Shown piece after piece: positions 1 to 7,114 of a stretch of 20,776 bases of DNA (position 1 is its first letter; the number at the start of each line of letters is the position of its first letter). Source of the DNA: SIG440 sp045645905 (GTDB lineage: Bacteria > Bacillota > Clostridia > Monoglobales > Monoglobaceae); the NCBI GenBank assembly GCA_045645905.1, contig JAZRJT010000096.1, positions 1-20,776 on the forward strand. Direction: 5' to 3'. The notes beneath the pieces are model-generated. The model saw only the letters and a list, made by a program, of their open reading frames with translations, did not search any database and had not been told where the DNA came from. Position numbers and translations under genes: made by a program.

Positions 1-758
1 AAGACGTGGCAAACTTCTTTTCCTATATTTACAACCTCGCCGTCAAAGCTTTGGGCACTCTTCTGAAGGTTTACTATGTCTGTTTCGCCGCTTTCGGTCA
101 TACATTTATACTGCTCTGCCATTTTTGCTTCAATTTCGGGAGTTTTGTGGTAGTATGAATTGTTCATTTCAAGCTTATCAAATATATTCTTCTTGACATA
201 GTCGGCAAATCTCATCCCCGAAATAACCTCAACCGCAGCCGCAAGAATATCGTGAGAAAGACCGTATTGCCATAGCGTTCCCGGTTCAAAAAGAAGAGGC
301 TGCTGTGCAAGGCACTTTATAACCTGCACGGTGTCCATCTTGCCATTTGTGATTTTTCTCGCTTCTTCCAAAACAGAGATGTCGTTTGAATAATCATAGC
401 CCGATGTCATTGTAAATAAATTCCACATTGTTATGGGCTTTTTACTCTCTGTTACATTCCCCTTTTCGTCCTTAACGTACACCTTTGAAAACTCGGGAAT
501 AAAATTATACAAAGGGTCAGAAAGCAAAAATTTGCCTTGTTCAAATAGCTGCAGTGCAGCAACAACCGTAAGCGGTTTTGAACACGAATAAATATTCAAC
601 TGTTTTTTTGTATCCATCGGGGTTTTATCCTCAATGCTGGCATATCCCGAGGCGTAATCAAAGACTTTTTTACCGTCTTTATATACAATTGCTCCATTGC
701 CCGGGATTCCCTTTTCAACAAGTTCATCCATAAAATTCTTTAAATACGTGAAATCCAT
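1..758 (-). CDS. Serine hydrolase of the beta-lactamase/class C esterase family (partial, 3' end beyond window)
   Basis: The frame is open from an ATG at 758 to the window edge, giving about 252 residues of a longer protein. The N-terminal part carries the SxxK motif as SCSK (about residues 58-61), with the expected serine nucleophile and lysine base. About 105 residues later WQYGLSHD matches the Tyr-x-Ser/Asn region of class C beta-lactamases and family VIII esterases. There is no signal peptide, so a cytoplasmic esterase or peptidase-like hydrolase is more likely than a secreted beta-lactamase. The start is supported by AAGGAG (773-768) nine bases upstream. It begins 21 bases after the GH1 stop on the same strand, so the two are probably co-transcribed; the context suggests removal of acyl groups from sugars, which is inference. 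The C-terminal part is not visible. Confidence 0.85.
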   Translation of the reverse strand, partial: MDFTYLKNFMDELVEKGIPGNGAIVYKDGKKVFDYASGYASIEDKTPMDTKKQLNIYSCSKPLTVVAALQLFEQGKFLLSDPLYNFIPEFSKVYVKDEKGNVTESKKPITMWNLFTMTSGYDYSNDISVLEEARKITNGKMDTVQVIKCLAQQPLLFEPGTLWQYGLSHDILAAAVEVISGMRFADYVKKNIFDKLEMNNSYYHKTPEIEAKMAEQYKCMTESGETDIVNLQKSAQSFDGEVVNIGKEVCHV

Positions 759-779
759 TTCCTGCCGCTCCTTAATAAA

Positions 780-2135
780 TTATTTGCTATGTTCTTCAAT
801 CCACTCTTTGTACCAATATGCCGAGTCTTTGGGAATACGCTGCTGTGTATTGTAATCAACAAAAACAATACCAAAGCGTGAGGTGTAACCATATCGCCAT
901 TCAAAATTGTCCAAAAGTGTCCAAAGGAAATATCCGTCGATTTCTACACCATCATCTGTCGCCTTTTCAAACTCAAGGAGATAGCGGTTTAAAAAATCCA
1001 CACGGTTCGGGTCGTGAACCTTGCCGTCAAGGGATACTGTATCAGGCATTGACGTTCCGTTTTCGGTAATAAAGATGGGCAATTTATACCTTTCGTATAA
1101 AAATCTTGGTACCCAACGCATACATTCGGGGGTGATGGGCCAACCATTGCCCGCTTTGGGGAACCCTGCATAACGCTCCACATATTCGGGCTTGCCGTCG
1201 TCACCTGCCTTAACCTCTTTACCATTATAAAGGTTTTGCGCATAAAAATCAAGAGGTTGGCTGATAAGTTTCATATCTTCATCAGAAATTTCGGGTAGGT
1301 ACTCCTTATATAACTTCAGTCCGTCTTCGGGATAATGACCTAAAATCACAGGGTCGCTCCACCAGGATACATTCCACATAACCTCATTATCAAGAGGCGG
1401 GCAAGCAAAATATGCCTTGCGTGCCGCTTCAATATCCTCTGCACTTTCTGTGGCAGGGTATCTGCCCGCACAGGTGGGTGCATAACCCACTTTTATGGGT
1501 TGCTTTGCATTTTCACGCAATGCAATTACTGCGGCACCGTGCGCCTTTAACACATTGTGGCATATCTTGAAAATATCTTTATATGAAACCTTTAACCCCG
1601 GAGCATCCCCACCCTCTAAATATCCAAATCCTATAAAGCACTGTGGCTCATTAAGGGTAATAAAATGTTTCACACGGTCGGAATAAAGCTCCGAAACTTT
1701 GGCAGCATACTCAGCAAACCAATTAACGCTGTCATCATTCAGCCATCCGCCTTTTCTCTGGAGTTCGTATGGGTAATCCCAATGGAAAAGGGTGATATAC
1801 GGCTCGATACCGTTTGCCATAAGCTCGTCAATCAGCTTTGAATAGAACTCCGCGCCCTTTTCATTAACCTCGCCTGTTCCGTTGGGGAAAATACGTGACC
1901 AGCTGAGAGAAAAACGGTAGGCTTTTATTCCAAGTTCCTTCATAAGTGCCACATCTTCTTTAAATTTATGATAGTGGTCAACTGCAACATCACCTGTATG
2001 TCCACATTCAATATGCCCCGGCTCGTGAGAAAATACATCCCACACATTAAGACCTTTGCCGTCTTCGTTATATGCACCTTCAATCTGGTATGCAGAGGTT
2101 GCCACGCCCCAGACAAAATCCTTTTTAAAGCTCAT
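780..2135 (-). CDS. GH1 beta-glucosidase (or 6-phospho-beta-glucosidase)
   Basis: A full-length GH1 protein of 451 residues, the usual family size. It starts MSFKKDFVWGVATSAYQIEG, the typical GH1 N-terminus. The acid/base glutamate lies in TLNEP (E163) and the nucleophile in ITENG (E358); FLWTLLDNFEW near the C-terminus is also family-typical. It would release glucose or a related sugar from the non-reducing end of beta-linked oligosaccharides, in the cytoplasm, since there is no signal peptide. DNFEWRYGY fits beta-glucosidases better than phospho-glucosidases, but the distinction is not certain. The reading frame stays open 53 codons further upstream to 2294, but those codons run through a hairpin-rich element. 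The ATG at 2135 is preferred because GH1 homology begins there and AGGAG lies upstream (11-base spacing). The serine hydrolase gene follows 21 bases downstream. Confidence 0.95.
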   Translation of the reverse strand: MSFKKDFVWGVATSAYQIEGAYNEDGKGLNVWDVFSHEPGHIECGHTGDVAVDHYHKFKEDVALMKELGIKAYRFSLSWSRIFPNGTGEVNEKGAEFYSKLIDELMANGIEPYITLFHWDYPYELQRKGGWLNDDSVNWFAEYAAKVSELYSDRVKHFITLNEPQCFIGFGYLEGGDAPGLKVSYKDIFKICHNVLKAHGAAVIALRENAKQPIKVGYAPTCAGRYPATESAEDIEAARKAYFACPPLDNEVMWNVSWWSDPVILGHYPEDGLKLYKEYLPEISDEDMKLISQPLDFYAQNLYNGKEVKAGDDGKPEYVERYAGFPKAGNGWPITPECMRWVPRFLYERYKLPIFITENGTSMPDTVSLDGKVHDPNRVDFLNRYLLEFEKATDDGVEIDGYFLWTLLDNFEWRYGYTSRFGIVFVDYNTQQRIPKDSAYWYKEWIEEHSK

Positions 2136-2191
2136 TTCAATCCACTCTCCTTTTAAAATCTTGGTATGTACAGCACCTTGGCATCCACCTG

Positions 2192-2341
2192 CCGATAATA
2201 GTAGTCGGTGAAACGCTTTTGCGTTTTTGTTTGCGATATATCGCAAACCTCTATGAAAACTAATGTTTTCATAGGCCGACTCTATTGCAATCATGCGTGG
2301 CTTTCAAGCTATTTGCTTGAAAATTGCGGAACGAGTTCCGC
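2192..2341. repeat. Array of perfect short hairpins with a basal stem (structured DNA/RNA element)
   Basis: Perfect inverted repeats stand almost back to back: AAACGC/GCGTTT (2211-2226, loop TTTT), a 20-base palindrome GTTTGCGATATATCGCAAAC (2229-2248), CTATGAAAAC/GTTTTCATAG (2251-2274), TTTCAAGC/GCTTGAAA (2302-2322) and GCGGAAC/GTTCCGC (2326-2341). AGTCGG (2203-2208) pairs with CCGACT (2276-2281) and would close the first three hairpins into a multibranch junction; CCGA (2192-2195) could instead pair with TCGG (2205-2208). The element fills most of the 315-base gap between the GH29 stop and the GH1 start. I recall similar sequence, read in frame as a peptide containing LLLSAGGCQGAVHTKILKGE, in front of unrelated clostridial genes, which would make it a dispersed repeat; I cannot verify that here. 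Confidence 0.7.
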
Positions 2342-2450
2342 TTAAAACGGCATTCTACCGTTTCCACGATAATGATTATAACCGTTTGAATTAGTAAAAA
2401 CAAAAACACCAATTATTTCCTTCTGATTATCACAAAAAAGATACAACATA

Positions 2451-3806
2451 TTATATTTTTTTATGCAGCTTAAATACGCTGTACTTTTCTGTGGTATCAA
2501 CACTTGTTTGCAACAAAAGTCCATCGTTCTTTCTTTCAAATTCAACAATAGATTCATCATTTAAAAATTCAACCTTTGTTATATTTTGTTTGCACGGAAT
2601 AAAGCTGTCTTTAAAATCCTTAGCAACAACATAAACGAATTTTTCGGTCTGTGTATAAAAAATATTATCACACTTATACGGTGCACAAGGGCGTGTTTTA
2701 AACACAGCTTCACCATATTTTTTAAGCCAATCGCCAAAAGCATTAAGAGTTTTTATAGCATTCCTTGGCATACGTCCATCGGGTTGGGGCGATACATTCA
2801 GTGCAAGATTTCCGCCTTTACACACTATATCCATAAGAAGCTCAATCAGCTCATTTGGAGATTTATAATCATCATCATAAATGTAATGAAAGTTCTGACC
2901 CAAGGTCAGACAGCTTTCCCAGGGTACAGATATAACATCTTCAGGAATTGTCATCTCAGGAGTGATATAATTTTCATACTCACCGCCTGCTGTTCTGTCT
3001 GCAACAATAAGCTCAGGATTGATTTCTCTCAGCTTTGGAATAATTTCCTCAAGCTTTATGTCAAGGCCCTCTTTTTTACACACCTGACCGCCATCAAGCC
3101 ACAGTATATCTATCTTTCCATATTCGCTGATAAGCTCTTCAAATTGCTTGTGCGTATATTCTGTAAATGCCTGCCACTTTTCGGGCTTTTCTTTCACGTC
3201 ATATGTAGGCATTCTGGTTGTTTCGCCAATATAATCTTTTTCCCAATAATTATCGTTATGCCAGTCGGGTTTTGAAAAATATGCTCCAATTGCAAGATTC
3301 TTCTTTCTGAAAGCATCAAACACGTGTTTAACTACATCGGCTTTTTCGTGCTTTGAAAAAGGGCAATTGGGAGCCGTAACCTTAAAATCAGTCTGCTTTG
3401 TATCCCAAAGGCAAAAACCGTCGTGATGCTTTGTGGTAAAAATTAAATACTTAAAACAGTTATTTGATGCAAGCTCTGCCCAATCGTCCGGATTAAAGCG
3501 GATGGGATTGAATGAGTTTATGAGTTCAAAATATTCTTTTCTTATTTTTGAACCGTCTTCATGCCAGTTCGGTCTGTCGCCATACTCATTTTGTGCTCTT
3601 GACCACTCCTTTTCTGCATCAACCAATCCCCATGATGCAATGAGCCCAAGTTGTGCATATAAGCCCCAGTGTATCATAAATCCGAGTTTCATATCCTTAA
3701 ACTCTTCCAGTTTTTTCTTTATTTCCAAAGACGGTTCAACATAGTCCTTTTCAGAAGAATAATCATGTACTCCCTCAACAATAATACTCTCGTTAAAATC
3801 TGCCAT
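2451..3806 (-). CDS. GH29 alpha-L-fucosidase family enzyme
   Basis: A 451-residue GH29-type protein. Typical features are LGFMIHWGLY (41-50), KHHDGFCLWD (126-135) and KIDILWLDGG (231-240), where D238 matches the family nucleophile. The family hydrolyses alpha-L-fucosides with retention; some GH29 members act on other alpha-fucosyl linkages. No signal peptide is visible, so it would act on imported oligosaccharides. The start is the third of three close candidates: GTG at 3821, ATG at 3812 and ATG at 3806. Only 3806 sits nine bases from GAGG (3819-3816), so it is preferred. The catalytic domain ends near residue 370 and the remaining 80 or so residues form a beta-rich tail. It is the first gene of a minus-strand set with GH1 and the serine hydrolase, although 315 bases holding the hairpin array separate it from GH1. 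Confidence 0.93.
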   Translation of the reverse strand: MADFNESIIVEGVHDYSSEKDYVEPSLEIKKKLEEFKDMKLGFMIHWGLYAQLGLIASWGLVDAEKEWSRAQNEYGDRPNWHEDGSKIRKEYFELINSFNPIRFNPDDWAELASNNCFKYLIFTTKHHDGFCLWDTKQTDFKVTAPNCPFSKHEKADVVKHVFDAFRKKNLAIGAYFSKPDWHNDNYWEKDYIGETTRMPTYDVKEKPEKWQAFTEYTHKQFEELISEYGKIDILWLDGGQVCKKEGLDIKLEEIIPKLREINPELIVADRTAGGEYENYITPEMTIPEDVISVPWESCLTLGQNFHYIYDDDYKSPNELIELLMDIVCKGGNLALNVSPQPDGRMPRNAIKTLNAFGDWLKKYGEAVFKTRPCAPYKCDNIFYTQTEKFVYVVAKDFKDSFIPCKQNITKVEFLNDESIVEFERKNDGLLLQTSVDTTEKYSVFKLHKKI

Positions 3807-3899
3807 TTTCATTTTCCTCACTTTAGATTCTATTTTTCACAAAATTTGTTGATTTTCGGCAAAGTTTTTCTAATCCTAAACAAATTTGTTTAATTTTTT

Positions 3900-3930
3900 A
3901 GTATCAAAATAGTATCACGCCAAGTATCAC
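3900..3930. promoter_or_regulatory. Three direct AGTATCA repeats upstream of the GH29 gene
   Basis: AGTATCA occurs at 3900-3906, 3911-3917 and 3923-3929, spaced 11 and 12 bases, close to one helical turn; the last two extend to AGTATCAC. A 14-base palindrome AAACAAATTTGTTT lies next to them at 3878-3891. The block sits about 75-125 bases upstream of the GH29 start, where an AraC-type regulator could bind. This is a sequence-only suggestion. I found no convincing sigma-A promoter for the GH29 gene in this stretch. Confidence 0.35.
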
Positions 3931-4037
3931 ATATATCTCCTCTTGACATTTATAGCGATACCATAAAAGGGCAAATATTTCAATTCCTTTGCCGAAAAAT
4001 ACCAAACAGCATCCGCAGCATCACTGCTAACCATCAT
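3927..4037 (-). pseudogene. Possible gene remnant, 36-codon coherent segment, family unknown
   Basis: On the minus strand an open segment encodes MMVSSDAADAVWYF, then SAKELKYLPFYGIAINVKRR and YM before TGA. The composition looks protein-like (W, Y and P mixed with charged residues), but there is no ribosome binding site and a stop lies just upstream. It could be the 3' end of a lost gene in the 346-base gap between the GH29 gene and the broken AraC gene. The rest of that gap holds the AGTATCA repeats, A/T-rich sequence and the promoter at 4106-4134. I do not recognise the family, and chance is a real alternative. Confidence 0.2.
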
Positions 4038-4105
4038 ATTTTTGCAATACTTTTAATTGGTCAAAATATGCACAAAACCGAACTGATACATTTGCTTTTA
4101 TATCC

Positions 4106-4134
4106 TTGACAAAAGTAACTTGTAATCATATAAT
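4106..4134 (+). promoter_or_regulatory. Consensus sigma-A promoter of the broken AraC gene
   Basis: TTGACA (4106-4111), a 17-base spacer and TATAAT (4129-4134): perfect matches to both consensus boxes. The predicted transcript would begin near 4141, almost on top of GAGGTG (4141-4146) that serves the ATG at 4152. Confidence 0.85.
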
Positions 4135-4151
4135 TAACCTGAGGTGTAACT

Positions 4152-4247
4152 ATGAACGTAATATCATGTGTAAAATCAACAGAAAATATATACTCGTACC
4201 CAAAACACCATCACGATTTCTACGAAATAATCCTTAATACAGAAATA
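4152..4247 (+). pseudogene. AraC-family regulator, N-terminal fragment (first half of a split gene)
   Basis: From ATG 4152, with GAGGTG five bases upstream, the frame encodes MNVISCVKSTENIYSYPKHH followed by HDFYEIILNTE. This is the opening of an AraC-type cupin sensor domain; the His-rich 'HHHDFYEI' is characteristic. After about 4247 the homology stops and the frame continues with unrelated residues (ITRPALFF) to TAA at 4269. The next part of the cupin domain is found in the same orientation 1.1 kb away at 5358-5543, so the gene has been split by the block carrying the GH3 stub and the intact AraC gene. The exact break cannot be placed to the base. Confidence 0.7.
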
Positions 4248-4410
4248 ACCCGCCCGGCTTTGTTCTTTTAAGAGTTTCTTCAAAACCGGAAAAGTCGCTG
4301 CTGTCCGTACCATCGGGTACTAAATAGCAAAGAAGCTGACCGCACATATCATCAAGCGTCATATTTTCAATAATTGTTTCAATCATTTCATTTTTGGTTG
4401 TGTCTGTCAT
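4234..4410 (-). pseudogene. GH3 family glycosidase, 5' stub only
   Basis: On the minus strand, ATG 4410 follows AAGGAG with good spacing and encodes 58 residues. MTLDDMCGQLLCYL (17-30) and LKRTKPGGLFL (47-57) match the start of GH3 beta-glucosidases and beta-N-acetylhexosaminidases, in which a short helix leads to the PGG strand of the TIM barrel. The family is normally 350-900 residues long, so this is under a fifth of the gene. It ends at the junction with the split AraC gene; the last residue and stop come from the neighbouring sequence. It was evidently the divergent partner of the AraC gene at 4520, an arrangement common for AraC regulators and their target glycosidases. Confidence 0.65.
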
Positions 4411-4438
4411 AAATTTCTCTCCTTTTTAAATCTCAATA

Positions 4439-4467
4439 TTGACTTTTAAAAAATTTTACCATATAAT
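4439..4467 (+). promoter_or_regulatory. Sigma-A promoter of the AraC gene at 4520
   Basis: TTGACT (4439-4444), a 17-base spacer and a perfect TATAAT (4462-4467). Transcription would start near 4474 and leave a leader of about 45 bases before the ATG at 4520. It overlaps the control region of the divergent GH3 stub. Confidence 0.8.
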
Positions 4468-4519
4468 ATCGGATAAACAAATAGAAAAAAATATATATAT
4501 TATGGAGATTTATATAGTT

Positions 4520-5326
4520 ATGAATTTGGAAAACATAGATATAAGTGGCAAAATTAACAGTGTGAATATGGATATTAGTGTTGCATATTTCGCTCATTTA
4601 GATAATTCCTGGCGTTGCAAAAATGTATGCTCTTCTTTTACAAGAATGTATATTCCCACCGACGGCGAGGGTATTCTGACGTCCGGAGATGAGACCATTC
4701 CTCTTGTGAAAGGGAAAATTTATATCATTCCCGCTATGCATATCTTTTCATACAAGTGCAACAAAAAACTCGACAAGTTCTTTTTTCATTTTTCACTTGT
4801 TGGCGAGGATAAGCTTGATTTGTTTTCAAAAGTTAAAAAAATTCTCGTTTTAGACGATACCGAAGGATATGCAGAAAGAATTTCACACTTGTTTATGCAG
4901 AATACAGCAAATTCTGTTATTGATCTTAAATCCTTATTGCTTACTTTGGTAAATTCCGCCATTAAGAAAAACAATATTTTCCTTGGAAAAACATCAAATT
5001 ATTCTCCCACCACAAAAAAGGCTCTTGAATACATCGAAAAAAATCTTAGGGTTACCCTCACAATAGACGAAATCGCAAAAGCCATTTTTGTTTCACGGCT
5101 TGCCCTGCAAAACAATTTTAAGCGAGATTTAAATAAAACAATTGGGAAATACATAGATGAACGTGTTCTGATTGAAGGAGAGAAACTGCTTTCAGAAAAC
5201 AAGCTTTCAATTAAGGAAATAAGCGACCGACTCCATTTTTGCGACCAGTTTTATTTTTCAAGAAAATTCAGCGAGGGCTATGGTATTTCTCCTCAAAAGC
5301 ACAGAAAAAATATAGTTTTGAGATAA
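4520..5326 (+). CDS. AraC-family transcriptional regulator
   Basis: A 268-residue regulator with the usual two-domain order. An N-terminal cupin-like sensor (about 1-130, with GEGILTSGDETIPLVKGKIY) is followed by a C-terminal double helix-turn-helix (about 170-268, with LTIDEIAKAIFVSRLALQNN and LSIKEISDRLHFCDQFYFSR). The ending FSEGYGISPQKHRK is the signature tail of the family. It probably senses a sugar and activates nearby glycosidase genes. The frame is open from a TTG at 4439, but that TTG is part of the -35 box; ATG 4520, twelve bases after GGAG (4504-4507), is the best start, with ATG 4502 as the alternative. It was divergent from the GH3 gene now reduced to a stub, so its present targets may be the GH29 gene, the operon at 5743, or nothing nearby. 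Confidence 0.9.
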   Translation: MNLENIDISGKINSVNMDISVAYFAHLDNSWRCKNVCSSFTRMYIPTDGEGILTSGDETIPLVKGKIYIIPAMHIFSYKCNKKLDKFFFHFSLVGEDKLDLFSKVKKILVLDDTEGYAERISHLFMQNTANSVIDLKSLLLTLVNSAIKKNNIFLGKTSNYSPTTKKALEYIEKNLRVTLTIDEIAKAIFVSRLALQNNFKRDLNKTIGKYIDERVLIEGEKLLSENKLSIKEISDRLHFCDQFYFSRKFSEGYGISPQKHRKNIVLR

Positions 5327-5357
5327 AACCACGTTAGTCCCCATTTTATACTTATCT

Positions 5358-5543
5358 CGATTTATAAAAACAATAATCAACGGCAAAGAATATCACATTA
5401 AAGAAAATGATATTATGATAATTCCTCCTCATATGTATCACGAAGGATATTTTGACGACACATTTTCTTATTTTCCCGTTCAGGCAAATCACATTAATTT
5501 TGATGAGGTTTATATACTTCAGGACAACAATATCTTAATATAA
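5358..5543 (+). pseudogene. AraC-family regulator, second cupin fragment of the split gene
   Basis: The frame ending at TAA 5541-5543 reads FIKTIINGKEYHIKENDIMI and continues IPPHMYHEGYF, then DDTFSYFPVQANHINFDEVY. This is the middle and end of an AraC-type cupin domain: the 'NG..Y.i...D...IPP...H' pattern is clear. It has no start codon or ribosome binding site of its own and lacks the helix-turn-helix domain, so the gene is also lost at its 3' end. It picks up close to where the fragment at 4152-4247 stops, which indicates one original gene interrupted by about 1.1 kb. Confidence 0.65.
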
Positions 5544-5582
5544 ATTTAGTCGCCAGACAATACTGTAAGGCGACTAAATTTA
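5541..5582. terminator. 14-base perfect inverted repeat, terminator-like
   Basis: TAAATTTAGTCGCC (5541-5554) is perfectly complementary to GGCGACTAAATTTA (5569-5582) with a 14-base loop. It lies directly at the stop of the broken AraC fragment and before the operon promoter. The stem has a GC core but no clear T-run follows on either strand, so a terminator, an operator or a recombination scar are all possible. Confidence 0.5.
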
Positions 5583-5660
5583 TACACAAAAATGACTTTT
5601 AAACAACAGAATTTATGTTTTAACCTGCAAAATTTCCATATTTCTTAAACACATTATACA

Positions 5661-5689
5661 TTGATTTAACAGAGTTTAGCTGATATTAT
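5661..5689 (+). promoter_or_regulatory. Extended -10 promoter of the four-gene operon
   Basis: TTGATT (5661-5666), a 17-base spacer and TATTAT (5684-5689), with the extended TG dinucleotide at 5681-5682. The leader to the first ATG at 5743 is about 45 bases. The 199 bases between 5544 and 5742 hold this promoter, part of the inverted repeat and otherwise A/T-rich sequence. Confidence 0.7.
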
Positions 5690-5742
5690 GTATATATAAT
5701 ATACATATTTATAGTAAATCTAATATTGGAGGGAAACTCAAT

Positions 5743-7098
5743 ATGTTAAAAACAGGTTTTAAAGAGGTTAATATCAATCCACCGTTAGGGATAGCTATTT
5801 CGGGATATTATGTTCCCCGATTTGCAAAAGGCATTATTGACGATTTGACTACAAGCGCTCTGGTGCTTTCAATAAATGACAAAATGATAGCGTTGGTAAG
5901 CGTTGATGCTTGCGGAATAGATGATAGCCTTATAAAAAAATACAGCAATGCTGTTGAAGAAAAGACAGGTATTCCAAAAGAAAATATATTTATGTCAGCC
6001 ACACACACCCACACTGGCGGTGTATTGGTGCCGGGTACAGCATTTGAAATGGATGCGGAAGTTATACATAAATATGCCGAATTTGTCGGTGAAAGAATAA
6101 CCGATGCCGTAAGTATGGCAATAGATGATTTAAAGCCATCAAAGATGGGTTATATCGTGGGCTATGCCCCCGAAAGAGTGGCATACATCAGAAGGTATAA
6201 AATGAAGGACGGCACAACCTTTACCTGCCCGCCCATTAATGACCCCAACATTGACCATCCAATCGGAGAGCTTGACCAGAGAGTAAATGTTCTGAGATTT
6301 GACCGTGAGGGCGGCGAAAGTATTGTTCTTGTAAACTATGGTCTGCACGCAGATACCGTAAACGGTGAAATGCTTTCACCAGACTGGCCGGGCTGGATGA
6401 AAAAGACCCTTGCATCGGCTCTTGATGGAGTTAAATGCATCTTCTTTAACGGTGCTGAAGGCGATGTTGGTAGCACCAATGTTCATCCTCAGGGCGGAGA
6501 TATGAACGATACAGAAATCAGCTTTGATAACGAAATGAAGAGCCCCGGAATGGCAAGATTTGTTGGTCGTGCCACTGCAGGAACGGTACTTCAGGTTTAT
6601 GACAAGGTTCACTATGTTGATGTAGACAGTATTGATATTTTGCGCAAGGATATTAAAGTTCCTGCAAATGTTCCCAAGAAAGAGGATATGCCCCTGGCCC
6701 GTGAATACAAGCGTCTTCATGACGAAGGCAGGGATGACCTTATACCATACAAGGCTATGCAGCTTACAACAGTAGTTGCCGAGGCTCTTCGTATGTGCAG
6801 AATGGAGAACGCTCCTGAAGAATTTGAATTAAATCTCACCGGTTTGAAAATCGGTCCTGTGGCAATGCTCGGCATCCCGGGTGAGCCATTTACCGATATT
6901 GGTGTTGCTATCAAAGAAGCCAAGGGCTGGTCAATGATTATGCCCTGTGCTTTGACAAATGGTAACAGAGGCTATTTCCCTATGCAGTCTGCTTATGACG
7001 AAGGCGGCTACGAAGCACGCACATCACCCTTTAAAGCAGGCGTTGCTGAAAAGATTATAGACGGCGGAAAAGCTCTGCTTGATGAACTTAAAAAATAA
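5743..7098 (+). CDS. Neutral/alkaline ceramidase-like hydrolase
   Basis: A 451-residue protein related to the N-terminal metal-dependent domain of neutral ceramidases. What shows this: FMSATHTHTGG (83-93, H88 and H90 as likely zinc ligands), NYGLHADTV (198-206, H202) and NGAEGDVGSTN (236-246), which matches the family's glycine-rich NQGDVSPN-type loop. Ceramidases cleave an amide between a fatty acid and an amino alcohol. This protein is shorter than classical ceramidases, has no signal peptide and sits with amino-sugar genes, so hydrolysis of an N-acyl (or acyl) group on a sugar in the cytoplasm is a reasonable guess, not a demonstrated role. The start is supported by GGAGGG (5728-5733) nine bases upstream. 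It is the first gene of the operon; the next starts 16 bases after its stop. Confidence 0.75.
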   Translation: MLKTGFKEVNINPPLGIAISGYYVPRFAKGIIDDLTTSALVLSINDKMIALVSVDACGIDDSLIKKYSNAVEEKTGIPKENIFMSATHTHTGGVLVPGTAFEMDAEVIHKYAEFVGERITDAVSMAIDDLKPSKMGYIVGYAPERVAYIRRYKMKDGTTFTCPPINDPNIDHPIGELDQRVNVLRFDREGGESIVLVNYGLHADTVNGEMLSPDWPGWMKKTLASALDGVKCIFFNGAEGDVGSTNVHPQGGDMNDTEISFDNEMKSPGMARFVGRATAGTVLQVYDKVHYVDVDSIDILRKDIKVPANVPKKEDMPLAREYKRLHDEGRDDLIPYKAMQLTTVVAEALRMCRMENAPEEFELNLTGLKIGPVAMLGIPGEPFTDIGVAIKEAKGWSMIMPCALTNGNRGYFPMQSAYDEGGYEARTSPFKAGVAEKIIDGGKALLDELKK

Positions 7099-7114
7099 AA
7101 GGTGGTAACGAAAA

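Noticed and set aside
2136..2294. N-terminal extension of the GH1 protein to position 2294
   Set aside because: GH1 homology and a good SD both begin at 2135, and the extension lies in the hairpin element.
2586..3275. A 229-codon open frame on the plus strand opposite the GH29 gene
   Set aside because: It is fully antisense to a gene with clear catalytic motifs, has no ribosome binding site and resembles no protein family.
3943..3971. Plus-strand promoter from TTGACA at 3943
   Set aside because: No acceptable -10 box at 16-18 bases; CATAAA is only 13 bases away.
4439..4519. Longer AraC start at TTG 4439 or ATG 4502
   Set aside because: TTG 4439 is part of the -35 box of the gene's own promoter; ATG 4502 has no ribosome binding site.
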